A DNA stretch of 64,000 nucleotides from HGM04593 sp964423665 (GTDB taxonomy: Bacteria > Bacteroidota > Bacteroidia > Bacteroidales > Bacteroidaceae): assembly GCA_964423665.1 (NCBI GenBank), contig CAYRFX010000002.1:1-64000 (forward strand), written 5' to 3'. The position numbers and the translations under genes are program-made. Below, one piece after another: positions 53,749 through 62,937 of the stretch. The notes under the pieces are model-generated. The model had not been told where the DNA came from. It searched no databases and was given only the letters and a program-made list of their open reading frames with translations. Every line of letters starts with the position of its first letter. The stretch's first letter is position 1.

Positions 53749-53827
53749 CTATCTTTTGAAAAAAATATCTGCAAAATTTTATTTTTCTTTCAAAAACGGA
53801 TTACAGCCGCCTTTTAAGAGGGTTCTT

Positions 53828-55600
53828 TTATTCCCACTTTGTGACATTTTGCACCTCGCGCATCACACGCAACCAGTTACCGCCCCATATTTTTTCAATC
53901 TCGGAAAGTGAAAAACCACGGCGCAGAAGCTCGCGCGTTACGTTGCGCAGCTGCGATGCGTCACTGCAACCAATCACAGCACCATCGCCATCAAAATCTG
54001 TGCCTATACCCACATGGTCTATCCCCGCCACATCTATCGCATGCAACAGGTGCTGTATAAAATCCTCAAGAGCAGCCTTGCCCTCTTTGCGCAAGAAACC
54101 GCTGTACATGGTTATTTGCGCCACACCACCTTTTGCAGCCAACGCACGCAGCTGCTCATCGGTGAGATTGCGCGGGTGATCGCACAGAGCTTTACAAGAG
54201 GAATGAGAGCAAACCACCGGCAGAGAGCTTGCCTGCAACACGTTATAAAAAGTACTCTCGGCGGCATGAGAGAGATCTATCAGCATACCCACACGGTTCA
54301 TCTCTGCAACCACTTTATAACCAAATTCGCTGAGACCGCCATGCTCGCCATTCCCGCGCGCCGAGTCGCAAATATCATTATCGCCGTTGTGGCACAGTGT
54401 CATATACACCACTCCGCCGCGACGGAAGCGTTCTATATTTTCAAGTTCGCAGCCTATCGCATAGCCGTTCTCGATGCCGAGCATGATAACCTTCTTGCCC
54501 TCATTCTTCAAACGTTGCAGCTCGCATGGATTATCGGTTATTGCCACATATTCACTATTCTTTTCCACACGTTCCCTGATGCCTTGCAACAGTGCCGTTG
54601 CCTTGGAGGTGGCAGCAGCAAGATAAAGGGCATTGCGCGCCTCTTGTTTAATATACGCCACCATGGTTACAACATCGAGCGCTCCCTCGTTCATCTTGTG
54701 CAAATCGACAAGAGCACGGGTGCTGCGCTCTTCAAGCGCATAACCGTCGCCAAAGAGCATGGGAGTGTCGCAATGCGAATCTATTGATAATATTTTTGAA
54801 TGAACAGCCTTTGCTTCGCTGTAGAGACGCGCCTCGCCTACAAGCCAACGGAAGAGAGGCATCATGCAGGGATTATTGTCTTTCAATATAAAGGTTTCGG
54901 GGTGCCATTGCACGCCTATAATAGAACGCCCATCGGTAGCTTCCATCGCCTCTATCACACCATCGGGAGACACTGCCGACACTGCAAAGCCCTGTGGCAC
55001 ACGGCTCACCGCTTGATGATGAAAGGTATTCACAAACAGTTTATCACAACCGAAGATAGCGGCGAGACGGCTGCCCTCGCTGAAATTTACCCAATGCGTA
55101 GCAACACCGCGCTCCTCGCTCTGGTCGTGATTGAGCAGATTACTGCCAAGCGCGGCATATATATCCTGATGCACGCTGCCGCCAAGAGCCGCCGCGAGTG
55201 TTTGTATTCCACGACATATTCCCAAGATGGGCAGCCCTCTATCCACTGCAAGCAACGCTAGCATGAGTTCCTGCTCGTCACGCGTGGGATTTATTGTGTG
55301 CAACAGATTATAATCGGGTTCCTCGTTCATATATCGCGGATCGATATCCGCACCGCCTGAGAGCAGCACACCATCGAGCATGGAGAGAAGCTCAACCAAC
55401 GCCTCACGATTACCATACGGCGGAATTATCACAGGGGAACCACCCGCTGCAAGCACCGATGAGTAGTAGCCCTCGGCAAGAGTGGCAAGGCGTTCATCGT
55501 TATAATTGGCAGTGATGCCTATGATGGGACGACGCTGCCCCACAGGGTATTTTTTATGCAATGCCACGTACTCGGCACCCAAATTGAATTTATCGCTCAT
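53828..55600 (-). CDS. Fusion of C26 gamma-glutamyl hydrolase and M19 dipeptidase
   Basis: A 590-residue two-domain protein without signal peptide. Residues 20-260 form a class I glutamine amidotransferase-like hydrolase (PuuD/C26): nucleophile motif LGICRGIQTLA, and the later His-x-Glu in VQWHPE. Residues about 265-590 form a membrane/renal dipeptidase (M19): SIDSHCDTP, MLGIENGYAIG, DLSHAA, CSHSSCKALCDHPRN and GIGTDFDGDG carry the zinc ligands. Together they could remove a gamma-glutamyl group and then split a dipeptide; that pathway is inferred. A TACATTTGC box lies 20 bases upstream. Confidence 0.9.
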   Translation of the reverse strand: MSDKFNLGAEYVALHKKYPVGQRRPIIGITANYNDERLATLAEGYYSSVLAAGGSPVIIPPYGNREALVELLSMLDGVLLSGGADIDPRYMNEEPDYNLLHTINPTRDEQELMLALLAVDRGLPILGICRGIQTLAAALGGSVHQDIYAALGSNLLNHDQSEERGVATHWVNFSEGSRLAAIFGCDKLFVNTFHHQAVSRVPQGFAVSAVSPDGVIEAMEATDGRSIIGVQWHPETFILKDNNPCMMPLFRWLVGEARLYSEAKAVHSKILSIDSHCDTPMLFGDGYALEERSTRALVDLHKMNEGALDVVTMVAYIKQEARNALYLAAATSKATALLQGIRERVEKNSEYVAITDNPCELQRLKNEGKKVIMLGIENGYAIGCELENIERFRRGGVVYMTLCHNGDNDICDSARGNGEHGGLSEFGYKVVAEMNRVGMLIDLSHAAESTFYNVLQASSLPVVCSHSSCKALCDHPRNLTDEQLRALAAKGGVAQITMYSGFLRKEGKAALEDFIQHLLHAIDVAGIDHVGIGTDFDGDGAVIGCSDASQLRNVTRELLRRGFSLSEIEKIWGGNWLRVMREVQNVTKWE

Positions 55601-55619
55601 TTGTTTACTATTATATGTC

Positions 55620-55628
55620 GCAAATGTA
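55620..55628 (-). promoter_or_regulatory. -7 box of the C26-M19 fusion gene
   Basis: The minus strand reads TACATTTGC, a perfect TAnnTTTG, 20 bases before the ATG. Confidence 0.55.
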
Positions 55629-55725
55629 CAAAATTAAGTGCCACTGCACCCATAAAAAGCGAAAGAATGAATTGTTTTCACAAATTTAACATAAATTAAT
55701 GCCGCGAGAAGATTTTAATACACAT

Positions 55726-55765
55726 CACCAAAAAAGGCAACCTGCACAGGTTGCCTTTTTTGGTG
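55726..55765 (-). terminator. Terminator of the FKBP-Lrp gene group
   Basis: Perfect 19-bp arms 55726-55744 and 55747-55765 with a central A-run/T-run, 8 bases after the Lrp stop codon. Confidence 0.85.
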
Positions 55766-55772
55766 GATAATA

Positions 55773-56240
55773 TTACTCCATTGGGAGATTGCGTTTAATA
55801 CCGCTGTCGAGCATTATCATTGTCTCTGTGCTCACCACACCGGGAATATCCTGTATTGCGCCGTTGAGCAGCAGCATAAGATGCTCATTATCGTGGGCAT
55901 ACATTTTTGCCAAGATGGAATAAGGACCGGTGGTGTAGCAGCACTCCACAACCTCGGGAATTCCGCGCAGGCTCTCAACCACCTCCTTGTACATTGAACC
56001 CTTCTCCAATCTTATTCCTATATATGTACAAGTTTTGTAGCCCAGACGACGAACATCAATCTCGTAGCTTGAACCCGATATTATTCCCATATCTATAAGA
56101 TGCTGCACGCGCAAGTGGATAGCCGCACGCGACACACCACACGCCTCTGCCACATTGCGGAAGGGAACACGGGCGTCTTTTGATATGATACTTAAAATCT
56201 TAAGGTCAAGACTATCTATTTTACATTCTGTGGTTTTCAT
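55773..56240 (-). CDS. Lrp/AsnC-family transcriptional regulator
   Basis: A 155-residue regulator. The N-terminal winged helix-turn-helix (residues 8-60) contains LDLKILSIISKDARVPFRNV and GVSRAAIHLRVQHL; the C-terminal RAM domain binds small effectors, usually amino acids, and drives oligomerisation. The effector is not readable. I chose the ATG at 56240. It lies 46 bases after the FKBP lipoprotein gene on the same strand, so it may be co-transcribed with the two isomerases. Confidence 0.9.
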   Translation of the reverse strand: MKTTECKIDSLDLKILSIISKDARVPFRNVAEACGVSRAAIHLRVQHLIDMGIISGSSYEIDVRRLGYKTCTYIGIRLEKGSMYKEVVESLRGIPEVVECCYTTGPYSILAKMYAHDNEHLMLLLNGAIQDIPGVVSTETMIMLDSGIKRNLPME

Positions 56241-56286
56241 AAGTTTCTTCTTTTTGTGCACGGGTATTCAACATACACCGCGCTAT

Positions 56287-57108
56287 TTACTTTTCAATAT
56301 CTATTATCTCTAAATCAAAAACAAGCGTGGTGTATGGCGGTATCACATCCTCCATTCCCTCTGCCCCATAAGCAAGTTGCCATGGAATATAAAGAGTGCA
56401 GCGTGTTCCCACGGGGAATAATTTAAGAGCCTCGGCAAAGCCGGGGATTACACCATTCACAGGAAAAGAGAATACCTCCTCGCCCGATGTATCAAAAACT
56501 TCTCCGTTGGTAAATGTGCCTTTGTATTTGCACTTCACCACATCGGCATCAGTGGCAACTGCACCGCTACCCATATACTCCACTTTATATTGCAAACCGC
56601 TGGGCAAGGTTGTGACACCATTGCGTCTCTTGTTTTTACGCATAAAATCCTCGCTCTTGTTCAGATATTTGTTGCGATTGCAATAATCGGCAGCAAAACG
56701 CGCTTCAAGCATACTTGAATTGCGGCACACTGCCGCCACGATACCCTCGAGGAAGAGTTGCGGATCGAGCCCTTGAGGACCGGCATTCACTATATTCCCC
56801 GACTTTTCAAGCATTTCCATAGTGGCGGCTCCCAAACTCAAGCCATAGGCATACGCCTTGGATTCGGGTGTTGCGTTTGTGGGATACGAGGCTCGTACAC
56901 CGGCAATAAATTCATCGAGTGTAGCCTCTGTAATACCCATTTCGTCATACACCATAGAAGGGAGATGCTGTGCGGCATACATTCCCGCAGAGTATGAAAG
57001 AGAGTCGTTGTTGCTTTTCAGCACCACCTCTTTGCTTGCGTGATTACCACCACAAGAGGCGAGCAAAAAGGTTGCAACAAACACGACCGACTGAAAAACC
57101 CTTTTCAT
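56287..57108 (-). CDS. FKBP-type peptidyl-prolyl isomerase, lipoprotein (Mip-like)
   Basis: A 273-residue lipoprotein; the signal ends LLASC. A helical N-terminal dimerisation domain (about 30-155) precedes the FKBP domain (160-273) with TLPSGLQYKVEYMGSG, VFDTSGEEVFSFPVNGVIPG and TRCTLYIPWQLAYG. The active-site aromatic and Asp residues look intact. It should assist folding of envelope proteins. The cytoplasmic-type paralogue lies 10 bases upstream on the same strand. Confidence 0.9.
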   Translation of the reverse strand: MKRVFQSVVFVATFLLASCGGNHASKEVVLKSNNDSLSYSAGMYAAQHLPSMVYDEMGITEATLDEFIAGVRASYPTNATPESKAYAYGLSLGAATMEMLEKSGNIVNAGPQGLDPQLFLEGIVAAVCRNSSMLEARFAADYCNRNKYLNKSEDFMRKNKRRNGVTTLPSGLQYKVEYMGSGAVATDADVVKCKYKGTFTNGEVFDTSGEEVFSFPVNGVIPGFAEALKLFPVGTRCTLYIPWQLAYGAEGMEDVIPPYTTLVFDLEIIDIEK

Positions 57109-57118
57109 CAGTGATTTA

Positions 57119-57703
57119 TTAAAGTACCTTTATGAGTTCTATATCAAAGATAAGCGCACTGTAGGGAGGTATCATTTCGCCTGCGCCATTGGCACCATAC
57201 GCCATATCCTGCGGAATGAAAAGACGCCACTTTGCCCCCTCTTGCATGAGCTGAAGAGCCTCAACCCAGCCTCTTATCACCTGATTCACACCAAACACCG
57301 CAGGCTCGCCGCGACGGATAGAGCTGTCGAATACTGTACCATCGATGAGAGTACCCTCATAGTGGCACTGCACGCGGTCTGTTGCAGAAGGTTTCTTTCC
57401 TGTTCCCTCGGTTATTACCTGATATTGCAAGCCGCTGGGCAGGGTTACAACACCCTCTTTCGCCTTATTGGCAGCCAAGAATGCCTCGCCTTCTTCTTTC
57501 ACCTTTGCATAAGCCTCCTCGGAGAGCTTGCGGAAATGCTCGCTCACCACCTGCTGCGCCTCGGCATGTGTGAGAGCAGTTTTCTCGCCTGCGAGCACGT
57601 CTTTTATACCTTTCACAAAATCATCGATGTTAAGTTCTTTAACACCCATCGAGAGGAGATTCTGACCAATCCCCATTCCTAATCCATAACCGAATTTATC
57701 CAT
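57119..57703 (-). CDS. FKBP-type peptidyl-prolyl isomerase, no signal peptide
   Basis: A 194-residue FklB-like isomerase with a short helical N-terminal region (1-85) and an FKBP domain (90-194): TLPSGLQYQVI, CHYEGTLIDGTVFDSS and IPQDMAYGANG. There is no signal peptide, so it is probably cytoplasmic. It is upstream of and 10 bases from the lipoprotein paralogue, a likely tandem duplication in which one copy gained an export signal. Direct repeats lie in its upstream region. Confidence 0.9.
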   Translation of the reverse strand: MDKFGYGLGMGIGQNLLSMGVKELNIDDFVKGIKDVLAGEKTALTHAEAQQVVSEHFRKLSEEAYAKVKEEGEAFLAANKAKEGVVTLPSGLQYQVITEGTGKKPSATDRVQCHYEGTLIDGTVFDSSIRRGEPAVFGVNQVIRGWVEALQLMQEGAKWRLFIPQDMAYGANGAGEMIPPYSALIFDIELIKVL

Positions 57704-57745
57704 AATGGTCTTTGTAATTTTTAATTTATAATATTATTTATATTC

Positions 57746-57917
57746 TGTCATTTTGCCATTTGCCCCGAATGAGACAAACTGCGCACATCTGTTGCGAAGA
57801 TACAATATAATATTTACATTTTGCAAGCAAACAGGCATTTTTTTGTCATTTTGTATATTCTGCCACAACAAATGGCTTTTTAGAAACGATTTTTGATTTT
57901 GGCATTTTGTCATTTGC
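57746..57917. repeat. Three tandem-octamer repeats, possible operators
   Basis: On the minus strand, paired AAATGnCA units occur at 57763-57746 (GCAAATGGCAAAATGACA), 57853-57834 (looser, with an A-run between units) and 57917-57901 (GCAAATGACAAAATGCC). A lone inverted copy (CAAATGGC) is near 57870. They sit in the 341-base gap between the FKBP and small membrane-protein genes, which also holds minus-strand -7-like boxes at 57794-57802 (TTCG form) and 57925-57933 (TATCTTTGC). The short ORFs here look spurious. Confidence 0.55.
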
Positions 57918-57987
57918 AGAAAGAGCAAAGATAGTATAAAGTTTATGCACTGTATTACATTCAAGCCATGATTTGTACTTTATTTTT

Positions 57988-58019
57988 TTTGTATTGCCCG
58001 AGGTTTGAATTATCTTCGC
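57988..58019 (+). promoter_or_regulatory. Promoter of the small protein / porW-porX group
   Basis: TTTG (57988-57991), 19 bases, TATCTTCGC (58011-58019). Start codon 25 bases downstream. Confidence 0.65.
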
Positions 58020-58044
58020 AACAAATAATATTATATATTCCAAG

Positions 58045-58422
58045 ATGAGCGAAACATTTGTGCTTATAGGCATATTTATTTTTATATTCGGTGGGTTCTT
58101 TATGCTGAATAAATTCTATCGCAACAGACCTGTTGCAGAGGAGCATCACGACCACGTCGGCGAGGACGGCGTTTGCTGCGGCAGACATTCTAATTGTTCC
58201 AAGGGGCTCGACAAGAGAGACTTGTATTTTGATGACGAAGAGTTAGATGCTTACAAGGGGCGCAAAAGCGACACCTACACCGAGGAAGAGATTGAAGAGT
58301 TCCGCAATATCCTTTACACCATGCAAGCCAACGAGGTTGAGGAGTGGGTTAGCTGCCTGCAAACACGCGGTATAGAGATCCCGCAGGAGGTAAAAGATGA
58401 AATCTTGCTGATGTTGCAATAA
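58045..58422 (+). CDS. Small membrane-anchored Cys/His-containing protein
   Basis: A 125-residue protein not assigned to a family. Residues 5-24 form one membrane helix (VLIGIFIFIFGGFFML). After it comes a His/Cys cluster (EEHHDHVGEDGVCCGRHSNC) that could bind metal, then an acidic helical region to the end (EEIEEFRNILYTMQ). It directly precedes the PorW-like gene and shares its promoter. The cluster is suggestive only; no function is claimed. Confidence 0.75.
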   Translation: MSETFVLIGIFIFIFGGFFMLNKFYRNRPVAEEHHDHVGEDGVCCGRHSNCSKGLDKRDLYFDDEELDAYKGRKSDTYTEEEIEEFRNILYTMQANEVEEWVSCLQTRGIEIPQEVKDEILLMLQ

Positions 58423-58471
58423 AATGCGCTTTTATCAGTTATATATTATTATAATATTTAATAGTAGAGAA

Positions 58472-61357
58472 GTGAAACACAAAACACACATACACATATT
58501 GCCGCTGTTATTGCTTGCCCTGGCATTGTTATGCGCCTGCTCAAGCAGAAAGAATAACACGGCAAAAACACGTATGTATCACTCATTCTTTGCACGATAC
58601 AACACATTCTATAATGGCAATGTATCTTTCAAGGAAAGCAAGAAGATGCAACTCAACGGGCACAAGGACAATTACCTGGAGCTGTTACCCTTGATGATTA
58701 ACAGCAACGAGACCACAAACAAGATTGGCGCGCCCGGGCTCGACCGTGCGATAGAAAAGTCGCAGAAAGCAATAAAGAACCACTCCATTAAAAGAAAGCC
58801 CAAAAAGCCTACCGGCAAAAAGCTAAGCGAGAAACAGAAACGTTTCTATGCACAGAAAGAGTTTAATCCTTTTCTTTGGCGTGCATGGTTCATGATGGCA
58901 GATGCCTATTTTGCAAAAGGAGAATTCACAGAAGCTGCAAGCACCTACATTTATATCAGCCGCCTGTATGAGAACAATCCCAAGATTGTGGCAAAGGCAC
59001 GCATAAGGCTTGCAAAATGTTACAACGAGCTCGACTGGCTATATGAGAGCGAGGACCTGCTGACCCGTACCAAACGCGACAGCCTGCCCACGTCCTTAGA
59101 GAAAGAGTATGCACATGCAAGAGCCGGGCTATTGCTTAAACAGGAACGCCATAGCGAAGCTGCAGAACAGATAAAGAAGGGTGTTAAACGCAAAGAGACA
59201 GAGAAGCTGGACAAAGCACGCGAATACTACCTGATGGGGCAGCTATACAAAAAGATTGGAAACAACAAGGAAGCTTTCAGAAACTTTGGAAAGGTAATCT
59301 CGCAAAACCCTCCATACGAGCTTGAATTCAACGCACGCATACGCCAAACAGAATGCCTGACCGACCAAAGCAAAAAAAGCATACTGCGCAAACTGAACAA
59401 GATGGCACGCAGCTCCAAAAACAAAAGCTACCTTTCACAGATATATTACGCGATAGGTAATGTACACCTGAATGACAAAGATACAACCGAGGCGGTAAAA
59501 GCCTATGAGAAAGGACTTGTAGAGGGCGATGGCAGCGGATACGGCAGCGGCATGCTCAATCTTTTGCTCGGAAAAATCTATTGGGAGCAGGAAAAATTCT
59601 CAAAATCAAAGATCAACTACGAAAAGGCAAAACAGCTTTTGGGCGAGGATACACCCGAAAAGAAAGAAATAGACTTCAGAAACGAGGTCTTGCAAGAACT
59701 TGTGCAATATACCGATGTAATTGAAGAGCAAAGCGAGTTACTTTATTGGGCAACCTTGCCACAAGAGCAACTGTTGCAAATAATAGATGAGCGCATAAAA
59801 GAGGCAAAAGAGAAAGAGAAACTCCAAAAGAAACAGGAGAAGAAGGAGAAAAGACAAAATGCCGCCGACAACCTTGCAAACGCAAGCACTGCCGCAGCAA
59901 TGACAACTACCAACCCCGAAGATGCAAACAAGTGGTATTTCTATAATCCCTCAATCGTATCAAAAGGCATACGTTCATTCGCCTCAAAATGGAACAACAG
60001 AGAGCTGAAAGACTTCTGGCGATTGAGCAATGGAGTGGTTTTCAGTGCAGAGAGCGACACAATAGCCGAGGAGGGTGAGATGGTGAATGACAGCATTGGT
60101 ACTGCAGCCCTGCCCAACGACAGCATTGCAGCCGCCATGGAGGAGACGGAAGAGACCACCGTAGCCGACTCACTGCCCACCGACCCCACCACACGCGAAT
60201 ATTATTTAAGCAGAATACCCGACAGCGAGGAGGACAAAGAAAAAGCACACACAGCATTGCGCGATGCGCTCTACGAAGCGGGTATCGTGTTCAAGGATAA
60301 AGCCGGAGACAAGAAACATACACTCAAGAACTTGGAAAAGGTTGTAAACAACTACCCCGAGTTTGAAAAGATGCCCGAGACCTATTATCACCTGTTCCTT
60401 GCATGCTCGCGCTGGAACGAGCCGGAAAAAGCCGAATACTACAAGGAACTGATGATAACACAATTCCCCGACAACGAACTGACTGCACGCATACAGCAAC
60501 CCGGATTCTTTGAAAGCGTGGCTACAAGGAGACACAACGAGGACTCTATGTATGTGAAAGCTTATGACCACTACCGCAAGATGGAATATGCAGCCGTGGA
60601 AAATGAAAACATGATGGCACAGGAGCGTTACCCCGAGGGTGATCATCGCGCACGCTTCCTCTTTATTGACGCAATGTCCAAACTATATAGCGGCAAACAG
60701 AGCGAGGCTTTGGAGGTATTGAAGGAGCTTGTACAGAACCACAGTTCCGACAGCGTGAGCCGAATAGGAGCAGAAATTACCACCGGCATAGAGCAAGGAC
60801 GTCTCTTGCGCAGTGGAATTTCACTCTCGATATGGGACAGAAAGAGCGATGGCACCATAAAAGGAGCAATGGACAGCGTGCCTGCATTCAGCAGCGAGCG
60901 CAACGAGCCTTTCTACTTTATTCTTGCCTTCCCCAAAGACTCGCTCGACGAGAAGCGCCTGTTGTTTGAGATGGCACGCTACAATTTCTCGCGCTACATG
61001 GTGCGCAACTTCACTATGGAGTTCCAGGAACTCTCGCATATAACCCTGTTCCAGATAAAAGAGTTCCTAAACTTCGATGAAGCATTCGTATATCGCAAAC
61101 GCCTATATGAGAATGGCGAGATGGCTAAGATTTTAGAAGGGATTAATGCCTATCTGATATCAAAATCGAACCTCGATTTGTTATTGCAGTATTACAGCTT
61201 TGCCGACTATGAGAAGTTCTACGAGGAGACGCTAATGAATATTCCCGAACTCGAGATTGACGGATATACCCTTGACGAACCGGACTATGGCGAGGAGGAA
61301 AAGGCTGTGGAGAATACCGATGCCGCCGGCAATGAGGTAGAGGAAGAGAATTTGTAG
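58472..61357 (+). CDS. TPR lipoprotein, PorW/SprE homologue
   Basis: A 961-residue lipoprotein with many tetratricopeptide repeats (for example AWFMMADAYFAKGEFTEAAS near residue 140 and later KAYEKGLVEG). The segment just after the lipid Cys, FFARYNTFYNGNVSFKES, matches the conserved start of SprE/PorW, a type IX secretion and gliding accessory protein. A long charged low-complexity stretch (EKEKLQKKQEKKEKRQ) lies mid-protein. I chose the GTG at 58472, which gives a compact signal ending LLCAC; the ATG at 58424 would add 16 residues before it. The porX-like gene follows 28 bases downstream. Confidence 0.8.
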   Translation: MKHKTHIHILPLLLLALALLCACSSRKNNTAKTRMYHSFFARYNTFYNGNVSFKESKKMQLNGHKDNYLELLPLMINSNETTNKIGAPGLDRAIEKSQKAIKNHSIKRKPKKPTGKKLSEKQKRFYAQKEFNPFLWRAWFMMADAYFAKGEFTEAASTYIYISRLYENNPKIVAKARIRLAKCYNELDWLYESEDLLTRTKRDSLPTSLEKEYAHARAGLLLKQERHSEAAEQIKKGVKRKETEKLDKAREYYLMGQLYKKIGNNKEAFRNFGKVISQNPPYELEFNARIRQTECLTDQSKKSILRKLNKMARSSKNKSYLSQIYYAIGNVHLNDKDTTEAVKAYEKGLVEGDGSGYGSGMLNLLLGKIYWEQEKFSKSKINYEKAKQLLGEDTPEKKEIDFRNEVLQELVQYTDVIEEQSELLYWATLPQEQLLQIIDERIKEAKEKEKLQKKQEKKEKRQNAADNLANASTAAAMTTTNPEDANKWYFYNPSIVSKGIRSFASKWNNRELKDFWRLSNGVVFSAESDTIAEEGEMVNDSIGTAALPNDSIAAAMEETEETTVADSLPTDPTTREYYLSRIPDSEEDKEKAHTALRDALYEAGIVFKDKAGDKKHTLKNLEKVVNNYPEFEKMPETYYHLFLACSRWNEPEKAEYYKELMITQFPDNELTARIQQPGFFESVATRRHNEDSMYVKAYDHYRKMEYAAVENENMMAQERYPEGDHRARFLFIDAMSKLYSGKQSEALEVLKELVQNHSSDSVSRIGAEITTGIEQGRLLRSGISLSIWDRKSDGTIKGAMDSVPAFSSERNEPFYFILAFPKDSLDEKRLLFEMARYNFSRYMVRNFTMEFQELSHITLFQIKEFLNFDEAFVYRKRLYENGEMAKILEGINAYLISKSNLDLLLQYYSFADYEKFYEETLMNIPELEIDGYTLDEPDYGEEEKAVENTDAAGNEVEEENL

Positions 61358-61385
61358 ATTAACTAACATTTAAGGAAAACTTATT

Positions 61386-62936
61386 ATGGCATATAAACTT
61401 CTATGGGCAGATGATGAAATTGAGCTTTTGAGTGCCCACATTATATTTTTGCAATCAAAGGACTACGAGGTTGTAAAGGTTACAAACGGGCACGATGCAA
61501 TTGAGGAGTGCAAACGAGGAGCCTTTGACCTCATTCTCCTTGATGAGAATATGCCCGGGCTCACAGGATTGGAGACTTTGTTGCAGATTAAGGATATAAC
61601 CCCCACAACACCTGTTGTAATGGTAACAAAGAGTGAGGAAGAGGATATCATGGAACAGGCCATTGGCTCAAAGATTGCCGACTACCTCATAAAGCCCGTA
61701 AACCCGAGCCAGATACTGCTTACACTGAAAAAGAACATACACAAGGAGGAGATTGTGGCTGAAAAGGCAAACAGCGCCTACCAACAGAATTTCGGCAAGC
61801 TTGCCATGCAGATAAGCGATGCACGCTCCATTGACGACTGGAAGGAGGTTTACAGGAAGATTGTGTATTGGGAGCTGGAACTGGAAAATGCCGACAGCCA
61901 GATGCGCGAGATGCTGAAAGCACAGAAGGAGGAGGCTAACAACATGTTTGGCAGATTTGTGAAGAAAAACTACATGGAGTGGATGGGTGCCGAACGCGAT
62001 GAACGCCCGATGATGAGCCACGACATATTCCGCGAGTGCATCTTTCCGTTGCTCGACAACAAGGAAAAGGTGTTCTTCATCATTATAGACAATTTCAGAT
62101 ATGACCAGTGGCGTGTGCTTGCCAATGAGATTGGTGGAGATTTCAATATTGATGAGGGGTTATATACAAGCATTCTTCCAACGGCTACACAATATGCACG
62201 CAACGCCATCTTTTCGGGGTTGTTGCCTTTGCAGATAAAAGAGATGTTCCCCGCATTGTGGGTTGATGAGGAGGAAGATGAGGGAAAGAACTTAAACGAA
62301 GAGGCACTCATTGAGACGCAGATTACACGCTACCGCAGGAAGGATACCTTCTCGTACGGCAAGGTAGTAACATCTGCCGCTGCAGAGAAATATCTCGATA
62401 CGCTGCATAATCTATCGAAGAACGATATAAACGTGCTTGTGATAAACTTTATCGACATGCTTTCACATGCACGCACAGAGTCGCTCATGGTGCGCGAACT
62501 TGCATCGGACGAAGCTGCATACCGCTCAATAACGCTATCATGGATTCGTCACTCGGCAATAAAGAGATTATTCAAGGCTCTTGCCGAGAATGGATATACG
62601 GTGATAATAACTACCGACCACGGAAGTATTCAGGTGGATACCCCCACAAAGGTTATTGGTGACAAGAATACAAACACCAACCTGCGCTACAAACTGGGAA
62701 AGGCTCTCAATTACAACAGCAAGGAGGTCTTTGAGATTAAAGAACCTGCAAAAGCATTTCTGCCTCAGCCCAATGTGAGCACCAGCTACATATTTGCAAC
62801 AGGTGGTAACTTTTTTGCCTACCCCAATAACTACAACTACTATGTGCAGTACTACAAGGATACCTTCCAGCATGGCGGTATATCGCTTGAAGAGATGCTT
62901 GTACCCATTATTAAACTGAAACCAAAAGGCAAATAA
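61386..62936 (+). CDS. porX: PorX-like response regulator with PglZ domain
   Basis: A 516-residue two-domain regulator. Residues 1-120 are a CheY-like receiver: phospho-acceptor Asp53 in LILLDENMPG, Lys103 in LIKPVNP. Residues about 200-516 are a PglZ domain of the alkaline phosphatase superfamily with IIIDNFRYDQW, LPTATQYARNAIFSG, NFIDMLSHAR and ITTDHGS, which supply metal ligands and the Thr nucleophile. PorX of Porphyromonas gingivalis has this architecture, controls type IX secretion genes and hydrolyses nucleotide or phosphate substrates. No histidine kinase adjoins it. Confidence 0.9.
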   Translation: MAYKLLWADDEIELLSAHIIFLQSKDYEVVKVTNGHDAIEECKRGAFDLILLDENMPGLTGLETLLQIKDITPTTPVVMVTKSEEEDIMEQAIGSKIADYLIKPVNPSQILLTLKKNIHKEEIVAEKANSAYQQNFGKLAMQISDARSIDDWKEVYRKIVYWELELENADSQMREMLKAQKEEANNMFGRFVKKNYMEWMGAERDERPMMSHDIFRECIFPLLDNKEKVFFIIIDNFRYDQWRVLANEIGGDFNIDEGLYTSILPTATQYARNAIFSGLLPLQIKEMFPALWVDEEEDEGKNLNEEALIETQITRYRRKDTFSYGKVVTSAAAEKYLDTLHNLSKNDINVLVINFIDMLSHARTESLMVRELASDEAAYRSITLSWIRHSAIKRLFKALAENGYTVIITTDHGSIQVDTPTKVIGDKNTNTNLRYKLGKALNYNSKEVFEIKEPAKAFLPQPNVSTSYIFATGGNFFAYPNNYNYYVQYYKDTFQHGGISLEEMLVPIIKLKPKGK

Positions 62937-62937
62937 G

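Noticed and set aside
57746..57917. Repeats as a CRISPR array
   Set aside because: Units are short, degenerate and unequally spaced, and there are no cas genes.
57734..57964. Minus-strand ORF of 76 codons upstream of the FKBP genes
   Set aside because: It is built of AT-rich intergenic repeats and -7 boxes and has no protein-like features.
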